Below, one piece after another: positions 26,012 to 35,250 of a stretch of DNA of 64,000 bases. Made by a program: the position numbers and the translations under genes. The DNA is from Maritalea mobilis. GTDB lineage: Bacteria > Pseudomonadota > Alphaproteobacteria > Rhizobiales > Devosiaceae. Under the pieces are notes generated by a model. That model ran no database searches and was not told where the DNA came from. It saw only the letters and a program-made list of their open reading frames with translations. Position 1 is the stretch's first letter. Every line of letters begins with the position of its first letter. Location: contig NZ_SNYR01000002.1 in assembly GCF_004363175.1 (NCBI RefSeq), positions 806,001 through 870,000 on the forward strand. The letters are read 5' to 3'.

Positions 26012-26491
26012 TTAGCTGCCCGCATTTATTTGGTCGTGCCTTTGTTGCACTTCGGTCGGCCATGTTGATTTGATATAGGCCAGCACTGCGACAATCTCAT
26101 CGTCCGACAGGATGTCTTCATAGATCGGCATGTCGGTTTGATAGTTTGGATTGTTGCTGAGCCGTGCAATGCCATATTTGGTGATGTTGAACAGTAGCTC
26201 GTCGCTATGGTGCCAAGTGTGACCTGTTTCATTGTGCGGCGGCGCAGGCATGCGCCCCGTTGGTTTGGGCTGCTGCCAGTTGGCCTCGCCCTCCAAATTA
26301 TCGCCATGACAGGCAGCGCAATTGGCTTGATAGATCTCTTGTCCCGCAGCGATCACGCGCGGATTTTTATAGGCCAAAAGGCCCGTTTTCTGGTCTACCT
26401 GGGGCGTTGCAAATTGGGTATATCCCCAATATCCGCCAGCCAAAACCAATATGAATATGACCGCTAGGGCCCATTTATTTGTGTTTTTCAT
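26012..26491 (-). CDS. Membrane-anchored class I cytochrome c
   Basis: From ATG 26491 the product has 159 residues. Residues 7-26 form an uncleaved-looking membrane anchor, followed by a single haem c site Cys58-Ala-Ala-Cys61-His62 and a likely distal Met in TDMPIYEDILSDDEIVAVL. It is a periplasm-facing electron carrier. It follows the copper ATPase and the small Cys-rich gene on the same strand. Similar cytochromes are often found with copper homeostasis and multicopper oxidase genes, so a role in periplasmic Cu(I) oxidation or electron supply is possible but unproven. Confidence 0.85.
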   Translation of the reverse strand: MKNTNKWALAVIFILVLAGGYWGYTQFATPQVDQKTGLLAYKNPRVIAAGQEIYQANCAACHGDNLEGEANWQQPKPTGRMPAPPHNETGHTWHHSDELLFNITKYGIARLSNNPNYQTDMPIYEDILSDDEIVAVLAYIKSTWPTEVQQRHDQINAGS

Positions 26492-26538
26492 TGTACCACA
26501 CATTATTTGTGCCAAACGCAAGCGCTGGCAAAGTTAGA

Positions 26539-26868
26539 TTAAAATTCGAATGATGTGTGGCGTACAATGGGTGGTGGCCCAGTGGGCCAATCCAACACAG
26601 ATTTTAATGGTAAAATTTCTTGTGTAATCACTTCTCGCGGTTTTGCGGACAAGCTGGAAAGTTCATCAGCCAAAACCGCTTGTGCGCAATATTTGGCGCA
26701 ATCATCCATAGCATAGGTCGACATATCCATGTCGCAACAACCATGCACGGCCTCGACCCCTTGAACATGCGCAGACGCAGGGTAAAAACCCTGCGCTGCT
26801 TCGGTTGCAATGTTCAGTTGACCAACCAACAAGGTGATGATGGTCAGAAAGGTGAAAAATCGTATCAT
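26539..26868 (-). CDS. Small exported Cys/His/Met-containing protein of the copper operon
   Basis: The 109-residue product begins with a signal peptide (MIRFFTFLTIITLLVGQLNI, cleavage near TEAA) and then has a compact metal-ligand-rich stretch, VHGCCDMDMSTYAMDDCAKYCAQ, split by me as VHGCCDMDMS and DDCAKYCAQ. I do not recognise a named family; CopL-like and DUF2946-like copper proteins have a similar size and layout. The gene is 20 bases after copA and 47 bases before the cytochrome c gene, so the three probably share a transcript. A periplasmic copper-binding role is inferred from context and composition. Confidence 0.6.
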   Translation of the reverse strand: MIRFFTFLTIITLLVGQLNIATEAAQGFYPASAHVQGVEAVHGCCDMDMSTYAMDDCAKYCAQAVLADELSSLSAKPREVITQEILPLKSVLDWPTGPPPIVRHTSFEF

Positions 26869-26888
26869 TCGACCAGTTTGACCAAACT

Positions 26889-29381
26889 TTACGCCTTTGC
26901 AAGCCCTGTTTGCGCTGGCGGGTTAAAGCGCCGCAATCGCAACGCATTACCCAAAACAAACACGCTGGAAAGTGCCATCGCGCCAGCCGCCAACATGGGC
27001 GACAACAAGGTGCCCGTGAATGGATAAAGCACACCTGCAGCAACCGGGATCAGGCTTGCATTGTAAGCAAAGGCCCAGAACAGGTTTTGGTGGATGTTTT
27101 TGATCGATGCTTTGGACAGGCCAATCGCGTTCGCCACTCCGCGCATATCGCCAGACATCAGCACCACGTCGGCACTTTCAATGGCGATATCTGTGCCCGT
27201 GCCAATGGCAATGCCCACATCGGCTTGCGCCAAGGCCGGCGCATCATTGATGCCATCGCCCACAAAGCTCACATGAGTATTGTTCTGCTGCAATTGCTTG
27301 ATCGCATCCACTTTGCCCGCAGGCAGCACTTCCGCAATCACTGTGTCGATGCCCAATTTGCGGGCAATGGCTTCAGCTGTGGCTTTGTTGTCGCCAGTGA
27401 TCATGGCCACTTTCAGCCCCAAACTATGTAGCGCTTCGATGGCTTGTGGTGTGGTTTCTTTCACCGGATCGGCCACAGCCACAATGGCGGCCAATTTGCC
27501 ATCAATCGCAGCATAAAGCGGGGTTTTTGCTTCATCACCCAATTGTTTTGCAATATCCGCATGAGCACTCAAATCATGGCCAAGCTTTTGCATATAGCGA
27601 TCAGCGCCGACTTCGACCTTGCGGCCATTGGCTTCCGCTTCAATGCCGTAACCTGTGACTGAGTTGAAGCTGGTGGTTTCTGGCACAGTCAAACCCCGCT
27701 CTTTCGCGGCGATTACAATGGCTTCCGCAATCGGGTGCTCTGAATTATTTTCAGCAGCGGCCACAAGTGCCAAGGCCTCACCTTCATCAAAGCCGTTCAA
27801 CACGGTGAAGTCTGTTAGTGCTGGGCGACCTAGGGTCAAGGTGCCTGTTTTATCAACAGCGACAATGTCGGTGTTTTTCAAATCCTGCAGCGCTTCACCA
27901 TTCCGGAACAATACACCCAATTCAGCGGCGCGGCCTGTGCCAACCATAATGGAAGTTGGTGTGGCCAAGCCCATGGCACATGGACAAGCAATGATCAAAA
28001 CTGCGACACCATTGACCAAGGCAAAAGATACAGCTGGGTCTGGCCCAAAGATCAACCACACACCAACCGTGAGTGCTGCAACCAGCATCACGATGGGCAC
28101 AAAGATTGCAGTGACTCTGTCCACCAAGGCCTGGATCGGCAGTTTCGCCCCTTGGGCATTTTCAACCATTTTGATGATTTGCGCCAAGGCACTGTCAGCA
28201 CCCACTTTTGTGGCGCGGAATTCAAAGCTGCCGGTTTTATTGATGGTGCCGCCGATAACTTCGCTGCCTACTTCTTTTTCAACGGGCACGGGCTCGCCAG
28301 AGATCATGGCTTCATCAACAAAGCTGCTGCCTTTGATCACTTCGCCATCCACGGGCACTTTTTCACCCGGACGCACGCGCACAATGTCACCTGCCACCAC
28401 TTCATGCAAAGGCACTTCGATGAAGTTACCATCACGTGACACGTGGGCAGATTTAGCCTGCAACTGCATTAGCTTGGTGATGGCTTCACTGGTGCGGCCT
28501 TTGGCGCGCGCTTCCAGCACACGACCCAAAAGGATCAGCGTGATGATCACGGCGCTGGCCTCATAATAGACATTGGCTGTGCCCGCGGGCAGCAGGAAGG
28601 CAGCGAAAGTTGCCACCACAGAAAAGCCCCATGCTGCGGAGGAGCCGAGCACCACCAATGAGTTCATTTCTGGTGCGAGGCGAAGGAGCGCTGGGATGCC
28701 TTTTTTATAAAACACCATGCCTGGCCCGAACTGTACGATGGTGGCCAGCACAAAGTAGAAATAATAAAGATTTTGCCGCCCGAAAGACTGCATCAGCAAT
28801 TCGTGCATGCCGGGGATAAAGTGTGACCCCATTTCGAGCACAAAAAGCGGCACCGTAAAGATGGCGGCAATGGTAAGGTTGCGCTTTAGACCATTATATT
28901 CGGCCTCTTTTGCCGCCGCACGATCTTCCAGCGCGTCGCTTGTACCTTCTTGCAATTTTGCCGGGTAGCCCACTTTTTGTGTGGCAGCAATGGCATCGCC
29001 AATTGAAAAGTTGGACGCGACTTCAATTTGTGCGCTCTCTGTCGCCAAATTGACGCTCGCTTTCACAACGCCTTCGACCGATTTCAGCGCATCTTCCACC
29101 CGCCTCACACAGGAGGCGCATGTCATCCCCTCAATATCAAGGGTGATTGTTTTGGTGGGAACGCTATAGCCTGCCTGTTCAATAGATTGAATAACGGCTG
29201 GCAGGCCATTTCGATCTGCCATTTGGATATGCGCCGTTTCCGTCGCCAAATTGATCGAAACATCCGAAACACTTTCCACACTTGAAATCGCAGCTTCCGC
29301 GCGCTTGACGCAGGAAGCGCAGGTTAAACCTGAGATGGTGAGTTTGGTGACTTGATCGTCTTTTTTAGCCTGTGCGGTCAT
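26889..29381 (-). CDS. copA: Copper-exporting P1B-type ATPase
   Basis: The 830-residue pump carries two heavy-metal-associated domains (GLTCASC near residue 20 and GMTCASC near residue 87), eight membrane helices with the CPC ion motif ([15 protein letters not shown]), the phosphorylation motif DKTGTLT, the HP dipeptide in [10 protein letters not shown] and the hinge [10 protein letters not shown]. It exports Cu(I) from the cytosol. The ATG at 29381 lies 40 bases from a promoter with a 19-bp spacer and a CueR-like dyad. It heads an operon with a small Cys-rich protein and cytochrome c. Silver may also be a substrate. Confidence 0.95.
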   Translation of the reverse strand: MTAQAKKDDQVTKLTISGLTCASCVKRAEAAISSVESVSDVSINLATETAHIQMADRNGLPAVIQSIEQAGYSVPTKTITLDIEGMTCASCVRRVEDALKSVEGVVKASVNLATESAQIEVASNFSIGDAIAATQKVGYPAKLQEGTSDALEDRAAAKEAEYNGLKRNLTIAAIFTVPLFVLEMGSHFIPGMHELLMQSFGRQNLYYFYFVLATIVQFGPGMVFYKKGIPALLRLAPEMNSLVVLGSSAAWGFSVVATFAAFLLPAGTANVYYEASAVIITLILLGRVLEARAKGRTSEAITKLMQLQAKSAHVSRDGNFIEVPLHEVVAGDIVRVRPGEKVPVDGEVIKGSSFVDEAMISGEPVPVEKEVGSEVIGGTINKTGSFEFRATKVGADSALAQIIKMVENAQGAKLPIQALVDRVTAIFVPIVMLVAALTVGVWLIFGPDPAVSFALVNGVAVLIIACPCAMGLATPTSIMVGTGRAAELGVLFRNGEALQDLKNTDIVAVDKTGTLTLGRPALTDFTVLNGFDEGEALALVAAAENNSEHPIAEAIVIAAKERGLTVPETTSFNSVTGYGIEAEANGRKVEVGADRYMQKLGHDLSAHADIAKQLGDEAKTPLYAAIDGKLAAIVAVADPVKETTPQAIEALHSLGLKVAMITGDNKATAEAIARKLGIDTVIAEVLPAGKVDAIKQLQQNNTHVSFVGDGINDAPALAQADVGIAIGTGTDIAIESADVVLMSGDMRGVANAIGLSKASIKNIHQNLFWAFAYNASLIPVAAGVLYPFTGTLLSPMLAAGAMALSSVFVLGNALRLRRFNPPAQTGLAKA

Positions 29382-29419
29382 GGTCGTACTTTCAGTTCAA
29401 ATTCTTGAAGACTGAATAC

Positions 29420-29450
29420 ACTGTAATCCTTCCAGTGAATGGAAGGTCAA
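29420..29450 (-). promoter_or_regulatory. CueR/MerR-type promoter of copA
   Basis: On the minus strand TTGACC (29450-29445) and TACAGT (29425-29420) are separated by 19 bases, the over-long spacer of MerR-family promoters. Inside the spacer region lies the dyad CCTTCC-N7-GGAAGG (29428-29446), which matches CueR operators. No cueR gene is present in this window. Confidence 0.85.
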
Positions 29451-29465
29451 GCGCCAAATTTGCAC

Positions 29466-30653
29466 TTAATTTTCGGCCAGTTTTACCCGTAATTCCAGCG
29501 GGCCACGGAAGGCAAAGCCGCGAAACTCAACTTTGCTATTTTGCGCAGGTTTGGCGTTTGGGAATCGCGCAAAGAATTTTGGTAGGATCAATTCGCTCAT
29601 AATCCGGCGATAGATATTTTCGCCCATGCAGCGATGGGGGCCCGCGCCAAAGGTTTGATGCGCGGCAAAGGGGCGGTGCATATTAAACTGCTCGGGATTC
29701 TGCCAATAATCTTCATCATAATTGGCGGAGCCTTGCACCGCCATGATGGTTTCCCCTGCAGGCAGCCGGACGCCATCAAGCTCGATTTCTTTTTTCACAA
29801 TCCGGGGGCTAGCCTGAATAGGTGCGACCCAGCGCAAGCCTTCTTCACATGCCAGATCCCACCTTCGCGATTGCTGGCAGGACGCCAATTGATCCGGATG
29901 TTGCAAAAGCCCGTGCAACACGGTGAGCAGCGCATCGCGCATTTCGATGGCGGCCCCACCAATGCAGATTTTCATGTTGGTTCTGATTTGGCTTAAGGGC
30001 AGCGGATTTTCCGCGTTGGCCATTACGCTGAGGACTGATGGATTCGGTGCAGCGCGGTGTTGTTCAATCATCCGATCAAAGCAGGCATTCATTTCGGCAT
30101 TGGCTTGATCGCTTATGGCGAACACCTTTTCGTCAAAGCTAGCGTTCATCGCACCCGTGATCAGCGATTTGGCCCAGCTGAACAATTGCTCTTCGCTATC
30201 AGGTTCAATACCCAACAGATCATTCAATATACGCGCAACCAGTGGCTTGGCAAATTTTCCGCTCAGCTCTAGTTCGCCTGATGTTGGCAGTTGGTCCAAG
30301 ACCTGATCGATGTGGGTAGCAAATCGATTTTTCCAATCGCACGCCCAGTGATTGACCTTGAACGTTTCCGTCATCGCGGCGCGTTCTTTCAAATGCGCTT
30401 CGCCATCTTTGCGCATTAAGGTGTGGCCACCAAATGCGCGTTGCATTGGTGTTTGGTCATCTTCCGACCCGAAATGCACCATATCGGTTTTGGCCAGATA
30501 AACATGATCCGCTTTGGTGAGCACAATGCGGTTGATCGCTTTGATGCGCACAATTGGGTTTTCGCGTCGCAAGCGCTGATAGACCGATGCTGGATCACGA
30601 TCCAGCATCTCAAAAGTGATGGTCTCATCAATTGGCACATCAATCGCGGTCAT
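29466..30653 (-). CDS. Cytochrome P450 with an atypical I-helix
   Basis: The 395-residue soluble P450 has the haem ligand Cys342 in FGAGPHRCMGENI, the ExxR motif in CEEGLRWVAP and an N-terminal half of bacterial type. The I-helix reads CIGGAAIEMRDALL, so the usual acid-alcohol pair (D/E-T) of the oxygen-activating groove is not present; some rhizobial P450s with a GGGxxEPRD motif show a similar change. It is the last gene of an operon with a TRAP importer and an OsmC protein, which suggests oxidation or peroxide-driven conversion of an imported acid. No ferredoxin or reductase partner gene is nearby. The substrate is unknown. Confidence 0.88.
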   Translation of the reverse strand: MTAIDVPIDETITFEMLDRDPASVYQRLRRENPIVRIKAINRIVLTKADHVYLAKTDMVHFGSEDDQTPMQRAFGGHTLMRKDGEAHLKERAAMTETFKVNHWACDWKNRFATHIDQVLDQLPTSGELELSGKFAKPLVARILNDLLGIEPDSEEQLFSWAKSLITGAMNASFDEKVFAISDQANAEMNACFDRMIEQHRAAPNPSVLSVMANAENPLPLSQIRTNMKICIGGAAIEMRDALLTVLHGLLQHPDQLASCQQSRRWDLACEEGLRWVAPIQASPRIVKKEIELDGVRLPAGETIMAVQGSANYDEDYWQNPEQFNMHRPFAAHQTFGAGPHRCMGENIYRRIMSELILPKFFARFPNAKPAQNSKVEFRGFAFRGPLELRVKLAEN

Positions 30654-30698
30654 AGTTTCTCACGTTACATATTTATCTGATAGGCGCGCAGTTTGCGC

Positions 30699-31097
30699 TT
30701 ATGAAGTTGTGATTTCAACTTCACAATTCATGCTGTTGCTTACTGTGCAAACTGATTTTGCCTGTTTGATGATTTCTGGCACCAGCGCGTCATCGTCAAC
30801 AAATTTGCCCACAACTTCGAGCGAAATTTTACCCACGCGTGACGGCAAATCTGCGGCTTTGACGGCAGTGACAATCACGTGGAAATTATGCAACTCAGCT
30901 TTATGTTGCGCCGCACTCCAGACCATCGATTTCACAATGCATGATCCCAGCGATGAGATCATTGTGTCTACTGGTGTGTTATATGGCGGATGATCCGTTT
31001 TTTGTGTCGGATCGCCAAAGGCGAATTTCATCTGGTCGCTACCGTCATGGAACACATAGATCGGACCAAAGGTTTTTGGTTTTAGTTTCATAGCCAT
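30699..31097 (-). CDS. OsmC/YhfA family protein
   Basis: The 132-residue protein has the OsmC-like pattern: NTPVDTMISSLGSCIVKSMVW provides the redox-active-type cysteine region near residue 51, followed by IVTAVKAADLPSRVGKISL and CTVSNSMNCEVEI. Many OsmC proteins are thiol-dependent organic hydroperoxide reductases, while the YhfA branch is less well understood. The gene lies between DctM and P450 genes in one operon, 14 bases after DctM. Detoxifying a peroxide linked to P450 action, or handling the imported compound, are possible roles. ATG 31097 or 31091 may be the start. Confidence 0.8.
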   Translation of the reverse strand: MAMKLKPKTFGPIYVFHDGSDQMKFAFGDPTQKTDHPPYNTPVDTMISSLGSCIVKSMVWSAAQHKAELHNFHVIVTAVKAADLPSRVGKISLEVVGKFVDDDALVPEIIKQAKSVCTVSNSMNCEVEITTS

Positions 31098-31110
31098 CTA
31101 AAAATCCCTG

Positions 31111-32403
31111 TTAGAAAAGCAGATTGGGCAGGAACAGCGCCAATGCGGGGAAAATTGTGAGCATCAAGATCGCAAACAAATGGATCAGCCAATATGGCAC
31201 CGTCGCCACGGCCACGCGGCCCAAGCTCACTTCATTATTGGTTAGCGCAGTCAGCACCGATAGGTTCAAACCAACCGGTGGCGTGACCTGACCGATTTCG
31301 ATAACAATCGTGATGATTACCCCCACCCAGATGGGATCAAACCCAAGGCCGGTGAGCAGCGGAAACACTACTGGAAGCGTCATGATCATCAGCGACAAGC
31401 CGTCAAAGAAGCAGCCCAAAATCAAATAGATCAGGACCACAATCAACAGCACGCTATATGTACCTAAGCCGCTATCTGCTACTGCAATTAGGATTTGCTG
31501 TGGCACGCCGAGGATGCTGACCGACTGCGCGAGAATGGTTGCGCCGAGCACCAAAAATCCAATGGCGGAGAACAGCAGGACCGACTGTTTGATCGCCTCG
31601 AGCAATTTGGCGAAGGTGAGATCGCCCCAGATGGATGAGATGATCACCGCCAACACAACACCAACGCCTGCGGCTTCTGTTGGTGTGGCCCAGCCGCCTA
31701 CAATGCTTCCGATCACGGCAATGATGAGGGCAAGCAGCGGCCAAATTTGCTTGAAGCCCGCCAAGATTTCCCAAAAGGGTGTGCGTTCATTGTCGGTTGG
31801 TGCCAAGGCAGGGTTTCTGACGCATCTGACAAACAAATAGGCCATAAACATAAAGCCAACCAGCAAGCCGGGAATGATACCCGCGGCGAATAGGCGACCA
31901 ATTGAGGTTTCGGTGAGTGCGCCAAAAATCAGAAATGAGAGGCTGGGCGGAATGAGCAGCCCCAATGTGCCACCCCCGGCCAAGCTGCCCACTACCGTGT
32001 CTTTATCATAGCCACGGCGTGTCATTTCAGGATAGGCGACCGAGCCAATGGCTGCGGCGGTGGAGAGGCTGGAGCCACTGACCGCGCCAAACAAGGTGCA
32101 AACGGCAATGTTGGTGTGAAGTAGGCCGCCGGGCACTCTTCGAAAGATCGGGGAAAAAGCGGAATAGGCTTTTTGGCTGATCCCACTACGCAAAAGGATT
32201 TCGCCCAGAAGAATAAACATGGGCACTGCACTAAGGGTGAAGGAGTTAAAAACATTCCAAATCGCATCAACGGCCAGCGAGGTCGCGCCGTTGGAGAAGA
32301 AATGCAGGATGATCAATCCGGTGAGACCCAAGGCAGCCCCCAAAGCCACACTGGTGCCAGCGGTGGTCATAAGACCGCCGATTAATGTTGCCCAAAACAG
32401 CAT
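31111..32403 (-). CDS. TRAP transporter large permease, DctM type (second system)
   Basis: The 430-residue protein has the DctM signatures AVSGSSLSTAAAIGSVAYPE, AGGGTLGLLIPPSLSFLIFG and EIGQVTPPVGLNLSVL. Its ATG shares a base with the stop of the DctQ gene. It is the channel subunit of a second, complete TRAP system and is co-oriented with OsmC and P450 genes downstream. Sequence differences from the system at 536-3351 are large, so this is not a recent duplication. Confidence 0.93.
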   Translation of the reverse strand: MLFWATLIGGLMTTAGTSVALGAALGLTGLIILHFFSNGATSLAVDAIWNVFNSFTLSAVPMFILLGEILLRSGISQKAYSAFSPIFRRVPGGLLHTNIAVCTLFGAVSGSSLSTAAAIGSVAYPEMTRRGYDKDTVVGSLAGGGTLGLLIPPSLSFLIFGALTETSIGRLFAAGIIPGLLVGFMFMAYLFVRCVRNPALAPTDNERTPFWEILAGFKQIWPLLALIIAVIGSIVGGWATPTEAAGVGVVLAVIISSIWGDLTFAKLLEAIKQSVLLFSAIGFLVLGATILAQSVSILGVPQQILIAVADSGLGTYSVLLIVVLIYLILGCFFDGLSLMIMTLPVVFPLLTGLGFDPIWVGVIITIVIEIGQVTPPVGLNLSVLTALTNNEVSLGRVAVATVPYWLIHLFAILMLTIFPALALFLPNLLF

Positions 32404-32942
32404 TAGGACACCTCATCCTTAAGGGTTGGCATGGCTTCCTCGCGCGCGGCATCCGCATCAAACAGGCCGAATAAACGCCCGATGAACACCAGCAAGGTAA
32501 GCACAAGGGAAAAGAACATGGTCGACATCCATGGATAAAGCAGGATGCGGCTGGTTTCAGTTTTCAGATTGCGTTTGAACGCAAATTCCAACCACGGCAC
32601 GGCTTCCCAAATCAGCCACATGAAAAAGGCAATGCCAATCAATATGGCGACTTTTTGCACAACTGTACGGGTGCGGCCTTTGAGTTGGTCGATAATCAGA
32701 GCGACTTTGACATGTTTGGATTTAAGCGTAACCAGCGGCACGCCCAAGAAAAGCGAGACGGTGAGCATAAGGCCCACAACTTCCTCAGTTATGTGAATGG
32801 GCGTGTTTGCAATTTTGCGCATCAACACGCTGGTGACGATGAGAACCACAATCCCCACCATGCTGAGGGCAGCGGCCCAGGAACACACAAGGGCTAGCTT
32901 TTCCAGCCCTTGTGCAATGTATTTTTTGCCAAGCTTTGACAT
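32403..32942 (-). CDS. TRAP transporter small permease, DctQ type (second system)
   Basis: The 179-residue protein has four helices and the DctQ pattern ITEEVVGLMLTVSLFLGVPL followed by TLKSKHVKVALI. ATG 32942 lies nine bases after the DctP stop. The C-terminal tail (residues 155-179) is longer and more charged than usual. Confidence 0.88.
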   Translation of the reverse strand: MSKLGKKYIAQGLEKLALVCSWAAALSMVGIVVLIVTSVLMRKIANTPIHITEEVVGLMLTVSLFLGVPLVTLKSKHVKVALIIDQLKGRTRTVVQKVAILIGIAFFMWLIWEAVPWLEFAFKRNLKTETSRILLYPWMSTMFFSLVLTLLVFIGRLFGLFDADAAREEAMPTLKDEVS

Positions 32943-32951
32943 AAAGCTGGC

Positions 32952-33962
32952 TTAGCGACCAAGCGCTTCGAGAACACGCTCACGGTAAGCAGGTGCGTTG
33001 CCGCCTGCTTCTTTCGCCAGCATTTCCCAAGTTTCTGTCACTGAGCTGACGAAAGTTGCGCGGTCTTCTTCTGAGAAGTCTTCAACCCAGTTGATGCCAT
33101 CAGCTGCCAATTTTTCACGGGCTTCAAGCTCACGTGCAAAATCGTCTTCATACTGATTTGTGCGGTTCCACAAATCTTCTGCAGCAGCAGTGATCGCCGC
33201 TTTGGTTTGCTCGTCTGTCGCGTTCCATTTGTCGGTGGCCACACCAATTACATATGGGCCAGATGCCATTGGATAGAGGTAAGATGCGTGACTTGCCACT
33301 TCTTGCAACGACACAGTGTGAGCATAAAGCGCTGGGTAAAGCGCGCAATCCACAACACCTGTTTTCATCGCCACATACATTTCTTCTTGTGGGATGATTT
33401 GTGCGGCAACGCCCAAGCGGGTGAAGGTTTCAACCTGATCACGGGCCCAAACACGCAGTTTTTTCGATTTCAAATCTTCCAAAGTGCGCACAGGTTCGTC
33501 GCGACAGAATACGGATACTGACAACATTGGGATCGCCACATAGCCAACTGAGCTAACGCCCCAATCTGCAAACTCTTCTTCGTAGATTTCGCGCACCACT
33601 GGGATGGCTTTTTCAAAATCTTCAATGGAGCCGATGGTGCCTTGCACCACAACAGAACTCAATGCGGGTGCGTCGCGGCCCAAATAGTTGGCCCAAAGCA
33701 AGCTCATTTCCACCGCACCGCGTGGCAAGAAACGCAACGCGTCTGTGTTGGGCAAGCCAAGAGAGCCACCGCTATACATCTTGATTTCGATGTCACCTTC
33801 GATGGCTGCATTAGCCTCGGTTACAAATTGCTCAAGCTCAGCAGTTTCAGGCCGTGTTTCAGGCAAGAAATTGTTTAAACGCCATTCTTCAGCAATGCCG
33901 CCTTGCAGCGACGCCGCCAAGCCGATAAGGCTTGCGGAAACTGTATGAATAATTTTCTTCAT
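32952..33962 (-). CDS. TRAP transporter substrate-binding protein, DctP type (second system)
   Basis: From ATG 33962, preceded by AAGGAGGACATC, the 336-residue product has a signal peptide (cleavage near GGIAEE) and the DctP fold with the ligand-arginine region SKKLRVWARDQVETF and GVVDCALYP. It starts a five-gene operon: DctP, DctQ, DctM, OsmC, P450. The ligand is probably an organic acid that the P450 or another enzyme then converts. Confidence 0.92.
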   Translation of the reverse strand: MKKIIHTVSASLIGLAASLQGGIAEEWRLNNFLPETRPETAELEQFVTEANAAIEGDIEIKMYSGGSLGLPNTDALRFLPRGAVEMSLLWANYLGRDAPALSSVVVQGTIGSIEDFEKAIPVVREIYEEEFADWGVSSVGYVAIPMLSVSVFCRDEPVRTLEDLKSKKLRVWARDQVETFTRLGVAAQIIPQEEMYVAMKTGVVDCALYPALYAHTVSLQEVASHASYLYPMASGPYVIGVATDKWNATDEQTKAAITAAAEDLWNRTNQYEDDFARELEAREKLAADGINWVEDFSEEDRATFVSSVTETWEMLAKEAGGNAPAYRERVLEALGR

Positions 33963-34071
33963 GATGTCCTCCTTGAAGAATCGTACATTGGGTGAGGACA
34001 AACTTTTTCCTAAAAATGATCAAAAATGCCATTCATTTTTATGCATTTGATCGAATTTTTAGACAAATGGC

Positions 34072-34086
34072 TGTGATCTGATCACA
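34072..34086. promoter_or_regulatory. Palindrome upstream of the second TRAP operon
   Basis: TGTGATC-T-GATCACA is a perfect 15-base palindrome about 110 bases upstream of the DctP start. It is one base shorter than a CRP site, and GntR-type or Crp/Fnr-type binding is possible. The rest of the 285-base gap 33963-34247 is AT-rich and shows no gene. Confidence 0.4.
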
Positions 34087-34247
34087 AAATTTGAATGTTT
34101 TGTGGGCAGAAGCATTCATCCCCTGCCCGCAGTCTAACATAGTCTTCATCGGCATACTTAGTGCAATTCGATTAGACTGGTTCCCTCACGGGAAATTTAC
34201 TCTGCCAATATTATTGCGAAGTTTCGGCACGCACTGTTTTGACAATC

Positions 34248-34802
34248 TTAAGCGCTGAGTTGATAGGCACTGATATTGATATAGTGCTGGAACAGCGCTT
34301 TGGCGCCCGCTATGGCGTTTTGCTGATAAGTTGCAAATGTTGGCCGTTCGGCCAACCAAGACAAATAGCTTTGCCAATATCGTTGTTCTGCCCCGTGGGT
34401 GACAAAGCTAGCTGGCAAATGCCCAAGCCCAGCCTCATTAAGTTGCTTGGCGATTAAGCGCCCGCCCAACCGCGAGCCTTCCATAACATAAGTGATGCCC
34501 GCCACGCTGCCCGGCGCAGAGGGCATGACAAACGGTGCTATGGGCGGTGGTGCAACTGACAGACATTTTAAATCATCCAACAAAGCAGGGCTTCTTAGCC
34601 TTACTTGCCAATGGTCCAGAGTTTGAAACTCGCTGCGGATAGCCAATTGCTGTTCAATGTCCGGCACGATTTGGGCATGCATCTGCAAGAAAGAAACATA
34701 AGCGGCTCGATTGGCGAAGTGACCTGTCGCAAATCCACGATCCAATTGCTGATGCAATTCTTGTGTGGCCCGCCGGAGCATATTGATCAGTTCATTGCTC
34801 AT
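34248..34802 (-). CDS. bphO: Heme oxygenase of the bacteriophytochrome-associated type
   Basis: The 184-residue protein has the heme oxygenase fold: the proximal His is likely in the N-terminal RRATQELHQQLDR, and the distal-helix glycines appear as GITYVMEGSRLGGRLIAKQL. It opens haem to biliverdin, the chromophore that attaches to the bacteriophytochrome encoded at 35242-37824. It is divergent from a single-domain response regulator gene. The family call rests on overall pattern and on the neighbourhood. Confidence 0.85.
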   Translation of the reverse strand: MSNELINMLRRATQELHQQLDRGFATGHFANRAAYVSFLQMHAQIVPDIEQQLAIRSEFQTLDHWQVRLRSPALLDDLKCLSVAPPPIAPFVMPSAPGSVAGITYVMEGSRLGGRLIAKQLNEAGLGHLPASFVTHGAEQRYWQSYLSWLAERPTFATYQQNAIAGAKALFQHYINISAYQLSA

Positions 34803-34887
34803 AGCGGCTGATACAATTTTATTATTTTTTTAAGCATGTTTGCCCTTTATTTTATTCCATGAAACCAATTCGGTTTGGTTTCGTTAA

Positions 34888-35250
34888 ATGTGCATGACAA
34901 ATTTTATCAGCAACTCAGTTCTTATCGTTGAAGACGACCCGTTTGTGCTTATGGACGCCTGTGATGCCGTGGCGAGCCTTGGCGTGGAGTGCCTTGTGGC
35001 CAGCGATTGCGAAAGTGCGGATAGCATCTTGCAATCTCGCCCCTGCTCTTGCGCCCTGCTCGATTTTGATTTGAAGCAGGAAAACAGTGTGCCCATCGCC
35101 CAACAATTGGCGACACAAGGCACGCCATTTTGCTTTGTCAGCGGCCGCAGCAAACAAGAAATTCTCGCCGCGACCGGGTTCGAGGCACCTGTGTTCACCA
35201 AACCTGTGAACTATGCCGAAATCGCGGAAACACTGTTATCCTCAACCTGA
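34888..35250 (+). CDS. Single-domain response regulator
   Basis: The 120-residue protein is a lone receiver domain: acidic pocket LIVEDDPFVLMD, phospho-acceptor Asp in CALLDFDLKQE, switch Ser in FVSGRS and the conserved Lys in VFTKPV. It lacks an output domain. It lies between heme oxygenase and the bacteriophytochrome kinase and overlaps the latter's end by nine bases in convergent orientation. It is a likely phospho-partner of that kinase, as seen with other HWE-kinase phytochromes. Confidence 0.88.
   Translation: MCMTNFISNSVLIVEDDPFVLMDACDAVASLGVECLVASDCESADSILQSRPCSCALLDFDLKQENSVPIAQQLATQGTPFCFVSGRSKQEILAATGFEAPVFTKPVNYAEIAETLLSST

Noticed and set aside
27655-28566. A 303-codon open frame on the plus strand
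   Set aside because: It lies fully antisense to copA, has low-complexity Ser/Thr/Ala-rich content typical of shadow frames, and lacks a ribosome site.
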